From an uncultured Bacteroidales bacterium (GTDB lineage Bacteria; Bacteroidota; Bacteroidia; Bacteroidales; P3), in the NCBI GenBank assembly GCA_905234665.1, contig CAJOIV010000004.1, positions 20,048 to 84,047 of the forward strand: a stretch of DNA of 64,000 bases, in the 5' to 3' direction. Positions 52,149 to 60,073 of this stretch are shown here, piece by piece. How positions within the stretch are numbered: the first letter of the stretch is position 1; each line of letters begins with the position of its first letter. Below the pieces are notes generated by a model. The model ran no database searches. It was not told the origin of the DNA and saw nothing but the letters and a program-made list of their open reading frames with translations. The position numbers were made by a program, and so were the translations under genes.

Positions 52149-52190
52149 TCCCAATAACCAATAACCCTTAACCCTAAACCCTTAACCCCT
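52149..52190 (+). repeat. heptamer tandem repeat (AATAACC/CTTAACC type) before panC
   Basis: Six 7-bp units (AATAACC, AATAACC, CTTAACC, CTAAACC, CTTAACC and a variant) ending 9 bp before the panC ATG. Confidence 0.8.
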
Positions 52191-52198
52191 TCTCAATT

Positions 52199-53095
52199 AT
52201 GCAAGTAATCTCAACCGTCTCGGCCCTCACCGCCGCCATAGCCGAAGCCAAGAAGGCGAACAAGACCATCGGTCTCGTCCCCACCATGGGAGCCCTCCAC
52301 GAGGGCCATCTCTCCCTCATCCGCCGCGCCCGCAAGGAGAACGACTTTGTGGTCGTGAGCATCTTTGTCAACCCCATCCAGTTCAACAACAAGGAGGACC
52401 TCGCCAAGTACCCCCGCACCGTCGAGAACGACTGTCGTGTGGTGGAGGAGGCGGGCGCTGATATCGCCTTCACCCCCTCGGTCGAGGAGATGTATCCCGA
52501 CGGGGAACCCAAGGAGGTCTATCATTTCGGTCCCATCGAGGAGGTGATGGAAGGCCCGCGCCGCCCGGGCCACTTCTCGGGCGTGGCCGTCGTGGTGCGC
52601 CGTCTCTTCGACCTCGCCCAGCCCACCCGCGCCTATTTCGGCGAGAAGGACTTCCAGCAGGTTGCCATCATCCGCAACCTCTTGGAACAGATCAAGTACC
52701 CTATCGAGTTGGTGCCCTGCCCCATCGTTCGTGCCGACGACGGCCTGGCACTCTCTTCCCGCAATATGCGCCTCTCCCCGGAGGCCCGCGCCATCGCCCC
52801 CGAGATTTATGCCACCCTTTGCCAGGCCGTCGAGATGTCCGAGTACGAGGATGTCGACAGCGTCTGCACCTGGGTGGTCGATACCCTCGCTTCTTTCCAC
52901 GAGGTCAACGAACTGCCTGACGGACTCAAGTTCGAGCCTGAATACTTCGAGATTGTCGACGACACCACCCTCCAGCCCGTCGACGACTGGGATGCCTCGG
53001 CCACCGGCATCGTGGGCTGCATCGCCGTCTGGCTCGACGGCGTCCGCCTCATCGACATCATCCGCTTCCGACCTGGTGTCCAGGCTGACAGTTAA
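52199..53095 (+). CDS. panC: pantothenate synthetase
   Basis: 298-aa enzyme joining pantoate and beta-alanine with ATP in coenzyme A biosynthesis. N-terminal nucleotidyltransferase domain with VPTMGALHEGHLSLI (the HIGH-like HEGH) and FVNPIQFNNKEDL; RPGHFSGVAVVVRRLF, YFGEKDFQQV and the KMSKS-like SSRNMRLSPEAR complete the active site. It is somewhat longer than usual because of an extra segment in the C-terminal lid. The ATP-grasp gene follows after 22 bp. Confidence 0.95.
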   Translation: MQVISTVSALTAAIAEAKKANKTIGLVPTMGALHEGHLSLIRRARKENDFVVVSIFVNPIQFNNKEDLAKYPRTVENDCRVVEEAGADIAFTPSVEEMYPDGEPKEVYHFGPIEEVMEGPRRPGHFSGVAVVVRRLFDLAQPTRAYFGEKDFQQVAIIRNLLEQIKYPIELVPCPIVRADDGLALSSRNMRLSPEARAIAPEIYATLCQAVEMSEYEDVDSVCTWVVDTLASFHEVNELPDGLKFEPEYFEIVDDTTLQPVDDWDASATGIVGCIAVWLDGVRLIDIIRFRPGVQADS

Positions 53096-53117
53096 TTGGC
53101 ATACCCTCCAATCGGCA

Positions 53118-54071
53118 ATGTTGTCCCCATACCTCCTTCTTTACAAGACTCTCCTCTCTCGGCGATACCGCCAGTATCTGCAACGCGCAGGAGGGGACAG
53201 GGACAAGTGCCACGAGACATTGCTGTACGGTACCTTCTACGAGGAGTACGAGGCTTACGGCTTTGCCTCGAAGAGTGAGGACGAAAGGCGGACATACCTG
53301 ACCGATGCCGTGCGCGACAAGATTTGCCGTCGGGTGAACAGCCGCAATGGTAGCCGCATCGTAGCCAATAAGTTTTTGACCTACACATCGCTCCTGCAGT
53401 TCTATCACCGGAGGGTATGGCTTCTTCGTGGGGAGGAGGTGCTGGACGAGATTGTCCGTGTCGGCATGACGGATGGAAGATTGGTTGCCAAGCCTGCGGA
53501 CAACTGCGGCGGCCGTGGGGTGCAGCTGATGGCGGCTTCTTCAGAAGAAGAATGGCGCAGACTGCTGGCCGACAAGCAGGGCATGATGATTGAGGAGTGC
53601 ATCCGGCAAGTCCCTGAGCTGGCCCGATGGAATCCTTCGTCGGTCAACACCATCCGCATGAACACTTTCCGGAGGAATGACACCGTGGAGGTCTTTACCG
53701 CATTCATCCGCACAGGCCGCAAAGGGAGTTTTGTCGACAACGGTCTGCAGGGAGGACTCTTTGCTTCCATCGACACGGCGACGGGTGTCATCTTCACCGA
53801 CGGATACGACGAGAAGTGCATAGCCCATGCCGTCCACCCCGACAGCGGCGTGCCCTACAAGGGGACTGTCATCCCGCGCTGGGACGAGGCTGTCGCCCTC
53901 GCCAAGGCAATGGCCCTCGCCATGCCCGGCATGACCTATATCGGATGGGACCTTGCCCTGACACCCGACGGCTGGGAACCCGTCGAGGCCAACCGCGGCG
54001 AATTCATTGCCCAGCAGATTACCCAAGGACGTGGCCTCCGCAAGGAGTTTGAGCAGGCCTGCGGCCTGTGA
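53118..54071 (+). CDS. ATP-grasp protein (sugar-transfer-associated ATP-grasp family)
   Basis: 317-aa protein with an ATP-grasp fold: KPADNCGGRGVQLM (P-loop-like), MMIEECIRQVPELA (adenine contact), NTIRMNTFRRND, and the C-terminal WDLALTPDGWEPVEANRGEF with the metal-binding Glu/Asn. These proteins ligate a carboxylate to an amine or similar nucleophile, commonly in cell-surface polysaccharide loci. A start at ATG 53118 is supported by the short gap from panC. The last 28 codons are duplicated at 55349-55432 beyond the MNT/HEPN cassette. Confidence 0.85.
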   Translation: MLSPYLLLYKTLLSRRYRQYLQRAGGDRDKCHETLLYGTFYEEYEAYGFASKSEDERRTYLTDAVRDKICRRVNSRNGSRIVANKFLTYTSLLQFYHRRVWLLRGEEVLDEIVRVGMTDGRLVAKPADNCGGRGVQLMAASSEEEWRRLLADKQGMMIEECIRQVPELARWNPSSVNTIRMNTFRRNDTVEVFTAFIRTGRKGSFVDNGLQGGLFASIDTATGVIFTDGYDEKCIAHAVHPDSGVPYKGTVIPRWDEAVALAKAMALAMPGMTYIGWDLALTPDGWEPVEANRGEFIAQQITQGRGLRKEFEQACGL

Positions 54072-54114
54072 TGCATTTGTCAGCCCTTACCCACTCGTAA
54101 GCGGATGCAAAAAG

Positions 54115-54146
54115 TACAACTTTTTTCCGACATGGCAAGAAAAAAA
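54115..54146. repeat. 32-bp direct repeat, left copy
   Basis: Identical over 32 bp to 54931-54962 (TACAACTTTTTTCCGACATG and 12 more bases). The pair brackets the MNT/HEPN genes. Confidence 0.9.
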
Positions 54147-54181
54147 AGTCGCCCCCGGCAGGATTCTCCACCGGCGGCGAC
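54141..54181 (-). terminator. rho-independent terminator after the HEPN gene
   Basis: GC-rich stem (54148-54158 with 54171-54181, one mismatch) followed by eight T on the minus strand. Located 25 bp after the HEPN stop codon. Confidence 0.85.
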
Positions 54182-54205
54182 TATAGAGGATGAAGATTGA
54201 ACTCC

Positions 54206-54604
54206 TTATTCCTTCACCATTCTGGCAATGGTATCTATCATCTCTTTGGCGGGAGTCATGTTGCGTTGCAGCACTTCTGGATCCTCATCGTATGTGCAAT
54301 TATAGTCGCTTTCCTCCCGCAGACGTTCCATCCTTTGATATAGGTCACCATACGATTTTGGCAATTTATTGGTTTTGACATAATGCTGGGCGAACAACGC
54401 ATGAGACCCTTTATGGGTATTAACGGCATGATTGTCTTTGATAAGCAATGCGCTCACTGCATGAAAAACAGCATAATACAACCTGTTGGACATGCCATCC
54501 CATTGCTTTTCATGCATCATGATCAATGCCTGATTATAGATTCGATAGGCTTTTTCTATCTCTAAGTTCACAATAATCAGTCTTTCTTCGTCGGTCAGAC
54601 TCAT
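54206..54604 (-). CDS. HEPN domain protein (HepT-like toxin candidate)
   Basis: 132-aa all-helical HEPN protein with RIYNQALIMMHEKQWDGMS and SRLYYAVFHAVSALL-like RLYYAVFHAVSALLIKD. Proteins of this class pair with minimal nucleotidyltransferases. In the well-studied HepT toxins an RxxxxxY/H motif is the RNase site and is silenced by AMPylation from the partner; the clear RLYYAVFHA segment here is the other HEPN subtype, also linked to MNT partners. Start overlaps the MNT stop by 4 bp. Confidence 0.82.
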   Translation of the reverse strand: MSLTDEERLIIVNLEIEKAYRIYNQALIMMHEKQWDGMSNRLYYAVFHAVSALLIKDNHAVNTHKGSHALFAQHYVKTNKLPKSYGDLYQRMERLREESDYNCTYDEDPEVLQRNMTPAKEMIDTIARMVKE

Positions 54605-54915
54605 ATCAATACTATTTTATCTCGTTCAACATTTTTATAAAAAGGAGAGAACGTTTGTGACATCCATTTCCTTCTGGGGTAGATGTGAGGATTGATTTCC
54701 ACCCCATAATCATACCCCATCAGGCACATGTCGTATGCCGCGCTTTCGGACTCAGGAGTTACTGTATCCTTGTCCAATAGTATCAGCAAGTCGTAGTCAC
54801 TATCGGGTCGGGCATCTCCACGTGCTCGGGAACCATAAAGCCATAACGAGGTCCCTTCAGGCAGAAGTCTCTTCCCGAGTTCAGTGATGCGCTGTATAAT
54901 CTGAACTTGTTTCAT
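54601..54915 (-). CDS. minimal nucleotidyltransferase (MNT antitoxin candidate)
   Basis: 104 aa from ATG 54915. Pol-beta fold core LYGSRARGDARPDSDYDLLIL contains GS(x)9DxD, needed for nucleotide transfer. Such MNT proteins neutralise their HEPN partners by adding nucleotides to a Tyr. A further upstream start (54954) lies beyond the -7 box and is rejected. With the box at 54925-54932 the mRNA would be almost leaderless. Confidence 0.85.
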   Translation of the reverse strand: MKQVQIIQRITELGKRLLPEGTSLWLYGSRARGDARPDSDYDLLILLDKDTVTPESESAAYDMCLMGYDYGVEINPHIYPRRKWMSQTFSPFYKNVERDKIVLI

Positions 54916-54924
54916 TTCAGATTG

Positions 54925-54932
54925 CAAAATTA
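54925..54932 (-). promoter_or_regulatory. -7 box TAATTTTG of the MNT/HEPN pair
   Basis: TAnnTTTG match ending 10 bp before ATG 54915. It touches the left edge of the right-hand 32-bp repeat. Confidence 0.6.
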
Positions 54933-54962
54933 CAACTTTTTTCCGACATGGCAAGAAAAAAA
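54931..54962. repeat. 32-bp direct repeat, right copy
   Basis: Exact copy of 54115-54146, 816 bp away. Confidence 0.9.
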
Positions 54963-55010
54963 GAGGAAGTCCTTGCGGGTCTCCCTCTGAAGTCTTGTGT
55001 CGCGGCGGGC

Positions 55011-55067
55011 TTATTCGGCAACGATTTCGACGTTGACGGCGGCCTTGATGTCGCGGTCTATGCGCGA
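55011..55067 (-). pseudogene. 18-codon C-terminal remnant of an unidentified gene
   Basis: Reads SRIDRDIKAAVNVEIVAE and stops at 55011; an in-frame TAA cuts it off upstream. Base composition is like the GC-rich housekeeping genes, unlike the flanking DNA. The ending resembles that of ribosomal protein L9, but this is too short to name. A weak hairpin and T-run follow at 54963-54990. Confidence 0.35.
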
Positions 55068-55109
55068 TTAAACCAACGTGAAGGAGGAAAACTTTTACAG
55101 GAACATGGT

Positions 55110-55238
55110 CATAAAGACTGGGACATATAGTATTTCATAATTGGGCTTCCCCTTTTCTGTTATCATCCAATCCACGGCGGGCTGCTGATACCCGACCCTC
55201 TCCGATGCTTTTTCTTCGAGATGATTTCTTAACTTCAT
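55110..55238 (-). CDS. possible 42-aa peptide, unrecognised
   Basis: Starts MKLRNHLEEKASERVGYQQP, is charged, and ends YYMSQSL. No promoter or coupling supports it. It lies between two gene remnants and may itself be a fragment. Confidence 0.25.
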
Positions 55239-55270
55239 ATTCTTTCTTTATTGATTCCGTTTCACCATAA

Positions 55271-55300
55271 AGCGGTGAGGAGTAAAGACTCCTCACCGCT
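55271..55300. terminator. perfect 13-bp hairpin in remnant region
   Basis: AGCGGTGAGGAGT / ACTCCTCACCGCT with a 4-nt loop and no T-run. It could be a terminator of a lost gene. The rest of 55239-55348 holds nothing recognised. Confidence 0.5.
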
Positions 55301-55348
55301 AGTAAAGATTAGTCCGGAAGAGTAATCGTTGCGGTTGTTGACACCGCA

Positions 55349-55432
55349 GCCAACCGTGGCGAATTCATCGCCCAGCAGATTACCCAAGGCCGCGGCCTCC
55401 GCAAGGAGTTCGAGCAAGCCTGCGGGCTTTAG
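55349..55432 (+). pseudogene. duplicated 3' end of the ATP-grasp gene
   Basis: 28 codons (ANRGEFIAQQITQGRGLRKE and eight more) identical at protein level to the end of the gene at 53118-54071, with silent differences. Homology begins abruptly at 55349. It is the tail of a lost second copy. Confidence 0.85.
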
Positions 55433-55437
55433 TCCCG

Positions 55438-56265
55438 TTATTTCAGCATCCAGTTGAGGCCCACGACGCCGTGGATCCTGTCAATGATACCGCCCTCTTT
55501 GTGAACCCCGCCCGCAAAACTACAACGGATGTTGAGTTGGAGGTTCTTGTTGAGTTGGTAGAGGTAGTCGAAGTCCATGGTCGGGGTGTGGGCGCTGTTG
55601 CGGTTGCTGATGCCGAGGCTGACCATGTGACCGTCTGAGTGAATGTGGCGGAGGTAGAGAGAATATTGCACGTGGTTGACGAAGTCGCTGAAATCCGCGA
55701 CGGGGTTGCGGTCCCACGAGTAGCCCAGCGAGTAGTCGAGCAGGAATTGTTTGCCAAGAGGATTGCGGAACTCAAAGCCTATTTCGGGTTGCACAAAGGC
55801 TGTCCATCTGTCGTTGTAGGCGTTCTGCATCACGGGGCTTGCCACATGGGTGAAGAACGCGATTTGCGGCACCCATGCCTTGCCATCGAAGAGCAGCAGT
55901 TTGGCGCCCACGGCAGGTGTGAAGCCTGTGGTGTTGTGGAAATTGACGGTGTCGAAGGTGTTGTAGGCTCCAGCAAGGTCGAGGGTCAGCTCGGCACGGT
56001 TGCCTATGCCGAAGCGGAATCCCGTGGTGAGACCGAAACTATGGCTGTTGAAATCCGCCGGTCCCCAATTGTGACCATAGTGGTGGTATTCCAGGCTGTT
56101 GTTCCATTGGATGTGGCCTTCGCCGAGGACGTTGGGGCCAGTGGTGGCGACGAGGGGGTGGATGGTGTCGTTCTGCGCCGTGGCGGTGGCGGCGAGGGTC
56201 ATGAGACCGAAAAACGCGATGGCCAAAAGGGTGGATTTGCTGATGGGGATGATGGTCTTTCTCAT
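55438..56265 (-). CDS. outer-membrane beta-barrel protein (transporter/MetA-like family)
   Basis: 275-aa protein with a signal peptide (LLAIAFFGLMTLAATATAQ). It continues with alternating amphipathic strands typical of a 12-stranded barrel, for example GHIQWNNSLEYHHYG, FGLTTGFRFGIGNRAELTLD and VQYSLYLRHIHSDGHMVSLG, ending VGLNWMLK. It resembles the 'transporter' (phenol MetA-like) family. Last gene of the ECF sigma cluster, 35 bp after another barrel protein. Confidence 0.7.
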   Translation of the reverse strand: MRKTIIPISKSTLLAIAFFGLMTLAATATAQNDTIHPLVATTGPNVLGEGHIQWNNSLEYHHYGHNWGPADFNSHSFGLTTGFRFGIGNRAELTLDLAGAYNTFDTVNFHNTTGFTPAVGAKLLLFDGKAWVPQIAFFTHVASPVMQNAYNDRWTAFVQPEIGFEFRNPLGKQFLLDYSLGYSWDRNPVADFSDFVNHVQYSLYLRHIHSDGHMVSLGISNRNSAHTPTMDFDYLYQLNKNLQLNIRCSFAGGVHKEGGIIDRIHGVVGLNWMLK

Positions 56266-56300
56266 GATAGGGTATTACGTTTAGCTGTTACTATTATTGT

Positions 56301-57053
56301 TTACAGAAATATGGTCATGCCGGTGGAATATATCTTCTCGCCTGTGGTGGGGTCGGTATAGGTGGGAAGGAGGTTGGTGAAGAGGCGTAATCCGTGGACG
56401 AGGCCCAGTTTGCCGGTGGTGAGGGAGAGTCCGACCTCCACCTTCCAAGGGTTCATGGCGTTGAAGTCGGAGTGGTAGCCATCGCTGGAGAATCCGTCGC
56501 TTCGGGGAATGATGTTGTCAATGTCGAAGAATTGCTTTACGGCAAAGGCGGCGTAGCAGTCGAGGGCGATGCCGAAGTAATTCCTGTACTTGGGAAAGGG
56601 GTGCCATTTCACCTCCAGGGGGATGCCGATATAGCTGTGGAAGGCGTAGCTCTTTTGGGTAGCCGTGGTGGGCGTTTGGTTGAATTGGAGACCTTCTTCC
56701 ACCGCACGGCCGATGTCGTCGGAGCTGTAAACAGGCTCGACGGCATAGTAGAGGGGATCCCAGTTGAAGTCGTAGCGCAGGCCCGAGGAGAGGCACCAAC
56801 GGGGCGAGACGTTCCAGTGCGCCATGAGGGGAATCTGGACGCTGAAACCGTGTTTGGAATAGTAGGGCGAGTGGTCGTTGCCGTTGGCGTAGAGGGTGGC
56901 ACCCACCGTGACGCCGAGGTCGATGGAGAAGGAATTAGGAACGCCGGAAGTGAGTATGCTGTCGCGCACGGCAGTGCCGTCGCTTTGGGCGTGGCTGCCG
57001 ACAGTCAGGCAGAGGACTGAGAGGAGAATGACAATGCGTTTCATGGTATTCAT
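56301..57053 (-). CDS. outer-membrane beta-barrel protein
   Basis: 250-aa secreted protein with signal peptide (IVILLSVLCLTVGSHAQ) and barrel strands such as WCLSSGLRYDFNWD and KVEVGLSLTTGKLGLVHGLR. ATG 57044 (three codons later) is an equally good start. It is read with the anti-sigma-like and ECF genes upstream (14-bp gap), so it is a likely member of the regulon that the sigma factor controls. Substrate or function unknown. Confidence 0.7.
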   Translation of the reverse strand: MNTMKRIVILLSVLCLTVGSHAQSDGTAVRDSILTSGVPNSFSIDLGVTVGATLYANGNDHSPYYSKHGFSVQIPLMAHWNVSPRWCLSSGLRYDFNWDPLYYAVEPVYSSDDIGRAVEEGLQFNQTPTTATQKSYAFHSYIGIPLEVKWHPFPKYRNYFGIALDCYAAFAVKQFFDIDNIIPRSDGFSSDGYHSDFNAMNPWKVEVGLSLTTGKLGLVHGLRLFTNLLPTYTDPTTGEKIYSTGMTIFL

Positions 57054-57067
57054 ATATTATGGGGTTA

Positions 57068-57709
57068 CTAAATGAGGCGGATGGAAAGGGTGTTGCCCTC
57101 CATGAGGTCGGGCTCGGCGTTGCCTATGCTGAAGATACTGCGGCGTTTGGGCCTCTCTGCTGTTTTCGGTTCTTGCGTGGACTCCACCTGTGCCAGGGCC
57201 TCAGAGGGGAGGTATTCGGGTTCTGCCTCGGCATAGAGGTCGCTGAGGTCGACGGGTGCTAATGCCAGCGCCTCTGTCAGCACAGTGAAATCTTCCTCCT
57301 CGACGGCATCAGGCAGCCGTTCCGGCATTGCCACCGTGGGACGCACATGGCGGATGGCCTGGCCTTCCCGACGGGAAGGGTCTGCGGGCTGCAGGGTCTC
57401 AGTCGCATGGATGACAGGTCGCGGGCTTATGCCCGTCGGCTGCACCTCCGCGACCATCGGGCCGTCGGGTTCAACAGTCATGTTCATGTAATGCACGAAG
57501 GTAAGGATGACTCCGGCCAGGCAGGCGGCAGCAGCTATGCGGGCGGTCCAGAGACGCACCACACGACGACGGGCGTCCGTCTCCTTGGCGGCGAGGCCTT
57601 CAATCATCTCCGACAACTGCTGCTGGCGGCGGGCGTCGCGTCCGGCATGTTCCACCGTAGCGAGCATCTCTTCAAGCGTAGGGGTGGGTTTAGTGTTTTT
57701 CATATTCAA
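57068..57709 (-). CDS. anti-sigma factor-like single-pass membrane protein
   Basis: 213-aa protein: cytosolic N-terminal helical region (LEEMLATVEHAGRDARRQQQ), one membrane segment (IAAAACLAGVILTFVHYM) and a Pro/Glu-rich periplasmic part with no recognised domain. It overlaps the ECF sigma gene by 20 bp, which is the standard arrangement of a sigma/anti-sigma pair. A zinc anti-sigma HxxxCxxC motif is absent. Confidence 0.7.
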   Translation of the reverse strand: MNMKNTKPTPTLEEMLATVEHAGRDARRQQQLSEMIEGLAAKETDARRRVVRLWTARIAAAACLAGVILTFVHYMNMTVEPDGPMVAEVQPTGISPRPVIHATETLQPADPSRREGQAIRHVRPTVAMPERLPDAVEEEDFTVLTEALALAPVDLSDLYAEAEPEYLPSEALAQVESTQEPKTAERPKRRSIFSIGNAEPDLMEGNTLSIRLI

Positions 57710-58181
57710 GAATCATTTCTTTCAAGGACTTATAGGCACGGGAGAGGAGTGTGTAGACGTTACCCTCGCTTATCTGCATGGCGAGGGCGATGTGCTGGGT
57801 GTCGGCTTCCTCGAAGTGGCGGAGGCGCACGGCGCGGGCCTGACGCTCGGGCAGACGGTCAATAAGGTCCATAGCCAGTTGCAGGCGCTCGTCGTAGTCG
57901 GAATAGTCGTCTGCAGCGGTGTCGGCCAGTTCCTCAGCATCCACCTGTGGACGGCGTTGGCGCAGTACGTCCACGCAGCGGCGCTTGACGAGGGTGATGC
58001 ACCACGCCTCGCGGTTGACCACTTTGCGGAGTTTCTCTCGGTCGTTCCAGAGGGTCACAAAACAATCCTGCACCACATCCGCGGCCTCCTGCTCGTCGCC
58101 CAGAAGACTCTCCGCCATGCGCTGCATGGCGGGCTGGAGGGGCAGATAGTCTGCAGTGAATTGTTTTGCTTCTTTGTTCAT
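57690..58181 (-). CDS. ECF-family RNA polymerase sigma factor
   Basis: 163-aa sigma-70 family protein. Region 2 (ADVVQDCFVTLWNDREKLRK, REAWCITLVKRRCVDVLR) and region 4 (LDLIDRLPERQARAVRLRHF-type helix-turn-helix ending ISEGNVYTLLSRAYKSLKE) are complete. A longer frame from 58220 adds an unlikely Pro-rich start; ATG 58181 fits other ECF factors. It heads a four-gene cluster with its anti-sigma candidate and two outer-membrane proteins. Confidence 0.9.
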   Translation of the reverse strand: MNKEAKQFTADYLPLQPAMQRMAESLLGDEQEAADVVQDCFVTLWNDREKLRKVVNREAWCITLVKRRCVDVLRQRRPQVDAEELADTAADDYSDYDERLQLAMDLIDRLPERQARAVRLRHFEEADTQHIALAMQISEGNVYTLLSRAYKSLKEMILEYEKH

Positions 58182-58247
58182 TGGGGAATGCTTTTGCCAA
58201 GTAGTCGGACAAGGTGGCAAAATCTTACACGCATCCCGAAAAAAAAG

Positions 58248-58682
58248 TTATTTTTCCTCCCCAAGGCTCATCAGAGCCTCAATGGCGAAGCGGTAGCCGT
58301 CAAGGCCAAGGCCGCAGATGACGCCGCGGCAGGCGTCGCTGAGGAGGGAATGCCGCCGGTATTCCTCGCGGGCATAGATATTGCTGATATGCACCTCGAT
58401 GACGGGTGTGGAGATGGCGGCGATGGCGTCGTGGATGGCCACGCTGGTGTGGCTGTAGCCTCCGGCGTTGAGGACGATGCCGTCGGCACTGAACCCCACG
58501 GCCTGCAGCCGGTCGATAATCTCGCCCTCGATATTGCTCTGGTAATAGCCGATTTCCACCTCCGGGAACCGCTCCCGCAGCCCCGTCACCATCTCCTCCA
58601 TAGTGGTATGCCCATACACCTCCGGCTCCCTGATGCCCGTCAGGTTCAGATTCGGCCCGTTGATTATCTCGATATGTTTCAT
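58248..58682 (-). CDS. aroQ: 3-dehydroquinate dehydratase, type II
   Basis: 144-aa enzyme of the shikimate pathway, normally a dodecamer. INGPNLNLTGIREPEVYG carries the catalytic Tyr loop, NAGGYSHTSVAIHDAI the Asn and anion site, and EVHISNIYAREEYRRHS the catalytic His. The start codon overlaps the stop of the AAA ATPase by 4 bp. Confidence 0.95.
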   Translation of the reverse strand: MKHIEIINGPNLNLTGIREPEVYGHTTMEEMVTGLRERFPEVEIGYYQSNIEGEIIDRLQAVGFSADGIVLNAGGYSHTSVAIHDAIAAISTPVIEVHISNIYAREEYRRHSLLSDACRGVICGLGLDGYRFAIEALMSLGEEK

Positions 58683-59938
58683 GATTCTTCTTGTAGCATC
58701 CATTGCCAGCAGGGAACCATCTCAATCTGTTTGCCGTCAGCATCTTTGACTGTCTCTCTCCTGTCAAGGGTAAGTATTAATCCTTGTTGTAATCTGTAGG
58801 CCTCCATTGCGGCACGTATGCCTGCCATTTCCCGTTTGCGTGTCTCGGGGTGGTCGATGGTGGCACTCACTTGTATGGCTTGTGTTACGGTATTTCCCTG
58901 CCGTATGATAAAGTCGCATTCGTGCCCGTTGCTGTGATAGTAAAAGTCAGTGCTGCGCCGTTGTAATTCTATGGCCACAGTGTTTTCTAACCAAAGCCCT
59001 TGATTTTTGCTGAGGTTGAATCCCACCTGTCCGGCCAAGGCATTGTCAATGAAGTACAACTTTTTCGGACTTCTCAACTGCACGCCAGCCTTGGGGTCAT
59101 ACTTGTTCAGGCAATGGACCATATAAGTCTGTTCAAGGCAGAATATCCAATTGTTGATGGTTTCCATGCTCTTCATTCCAATATTCTTTGCCACAGAGTT
59201 ATATGTGAAAGGGTGGGTGATGTTGCTGGCTAGATAATAAATCATCTCGCGCAGCGATGCCTCGGCAGAGATCTTATTGCGTACGATAACGTCGCGGAAG
59301 ACGATGTCGGTGTATAACGAATAGAGAAACTCGGTGTTACCGTTTGCCAAGTATTGGGGCATCCCGCCGTTGGCAAGGTATTCCATGAAAAACTTGCCCA
59401 ATCTGGCGCGCCCCTCTGTGGTGTGGAAGTCTTCTCTGTGATAAGTGTAATGACGGAAGGTGAGAAATTCGGCGAAAGAGAACGGGTATAATTCCATTGT
59501 CACGTGGCGGCCAGTCAACAATGTGCCCAGTTCCCGGCTTAGCAGATTGGCGTTGCTGCCGGTCACAATTACCTTGTTGCCAAAGTTGTATAGTCTGTCA
59601 ACAAAACGCTCCCATCCTTTGACGTTTTGTATTTCGTCAAAATAGTAGGTGTGTTGCTCTCCAAATTCGGTGTGGAACAACTCGTTCAGTTGTTGGAAAT
59701 CTTCCACAGAGAAGTTCAAAAGGCGTTCGTCGTCAAAGTTGATGTAATAATCCTTTTCGGATAACTGATGCTGGATTTGTCGCAACAGGGTCGACTTTCC
59801 ACAGCGTCGGATACCGGTAATGACTAATATTTCGGGTGCTGTTACCAACCTTTGGTCAATCTTTCTCGGAATTATTTCCTCTGAAATAGACCTTCTTTGT
59901 TCATAAAGAACCTGTAAAAGAGCATCTTTTGTTATCAT
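58679..59938 (-). CDS. ATP-binding protein (AAA_14 / DUF4143 family)
   Basis: 419-aa protein. N-terminal AAA+ domain with Walker A GIRRCGKSTLL and a Walker B-like YYFDEIQNV; C-terminal DUF4143 domain with a PD-(D/E)xK-like DFYYHSNGHECDFIIRQ. These are very common single-gene proteins of Bacteroidota with unknown role, suspected in mobile-element or defence biology. A longer frame (to 60001) crosses the -7 box at 59959, so ATG 59938 is used. Confidence 0.88.
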   Translation of the reverse strand: MITKDALLQVLYEQRRSISEEIIPRKIDQRLVTAPEILVITGIRRCGKSTLLRQIQHQLSEKDYYINFDDERLLNFSVEDFQQLNELFHTEFGEQHTYYFDEIQNVKGWERFVDRLYNFGNKVIVTGSNANLLSRELGTLLTGRHVTMELYPFSFAEFLTFRHYTYHREDFHTTEGRARLGKFFMEYLANGGMPQYLANGNTEFLYSLYTDIVFRDVIVRNKISAEASLREMIYYLASNITHPFTYNSVAKNIGMKSMETINNWIFCLEQTYMVHCLNKYDPKAGVQLRSPKKLYFIDNALAGQVGFNLSKNQGLWLENTVAIELQRRSTDFYYHSNGHECDFIIRQGNTVTQAIQVSATIDHPETRKREMAGIRAAMEAYRLQQGLILTLDRRETVKDADGKQIEMVPCWQWMLQEES

Positions 59939-59958
59939 AAGAAATCCTTGTCTGGCTG

Positions 59959-59966
59959 CAAAGATA
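59959..59966 (-). promoter_or_regulatory. -7 box TATCTTTG of the AAA_14 gene and aroQ
   Basis: TAnnTTTG match 21 bp before ATG 59938. Confidence 0.65.
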
Positions 59967-59999
59967 CGACTTTTTTCCGATTCCCAACCGAAAGATATC

Positions 60000-60032
60000 A
60001 AAAAACTTCCGATTGGGAATCGGAAGTTTTTT
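60000..60032. terminator. bidirectional rho-independent terminator
   Basis: Perfect 15-bp stem AAAAAACTTCCGATT / AATCGGAAGTTTTTT with a GGG loop, T-run on both strands. It most likely ends the 60074-60424 gene; the next -7 box lies 34 bp downstream of it. Confidence 0.85.
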
Positions 60033-60073
60033 GTGTATACCGTTGGGTGGATTCAAATCGAATACTAGATGAT

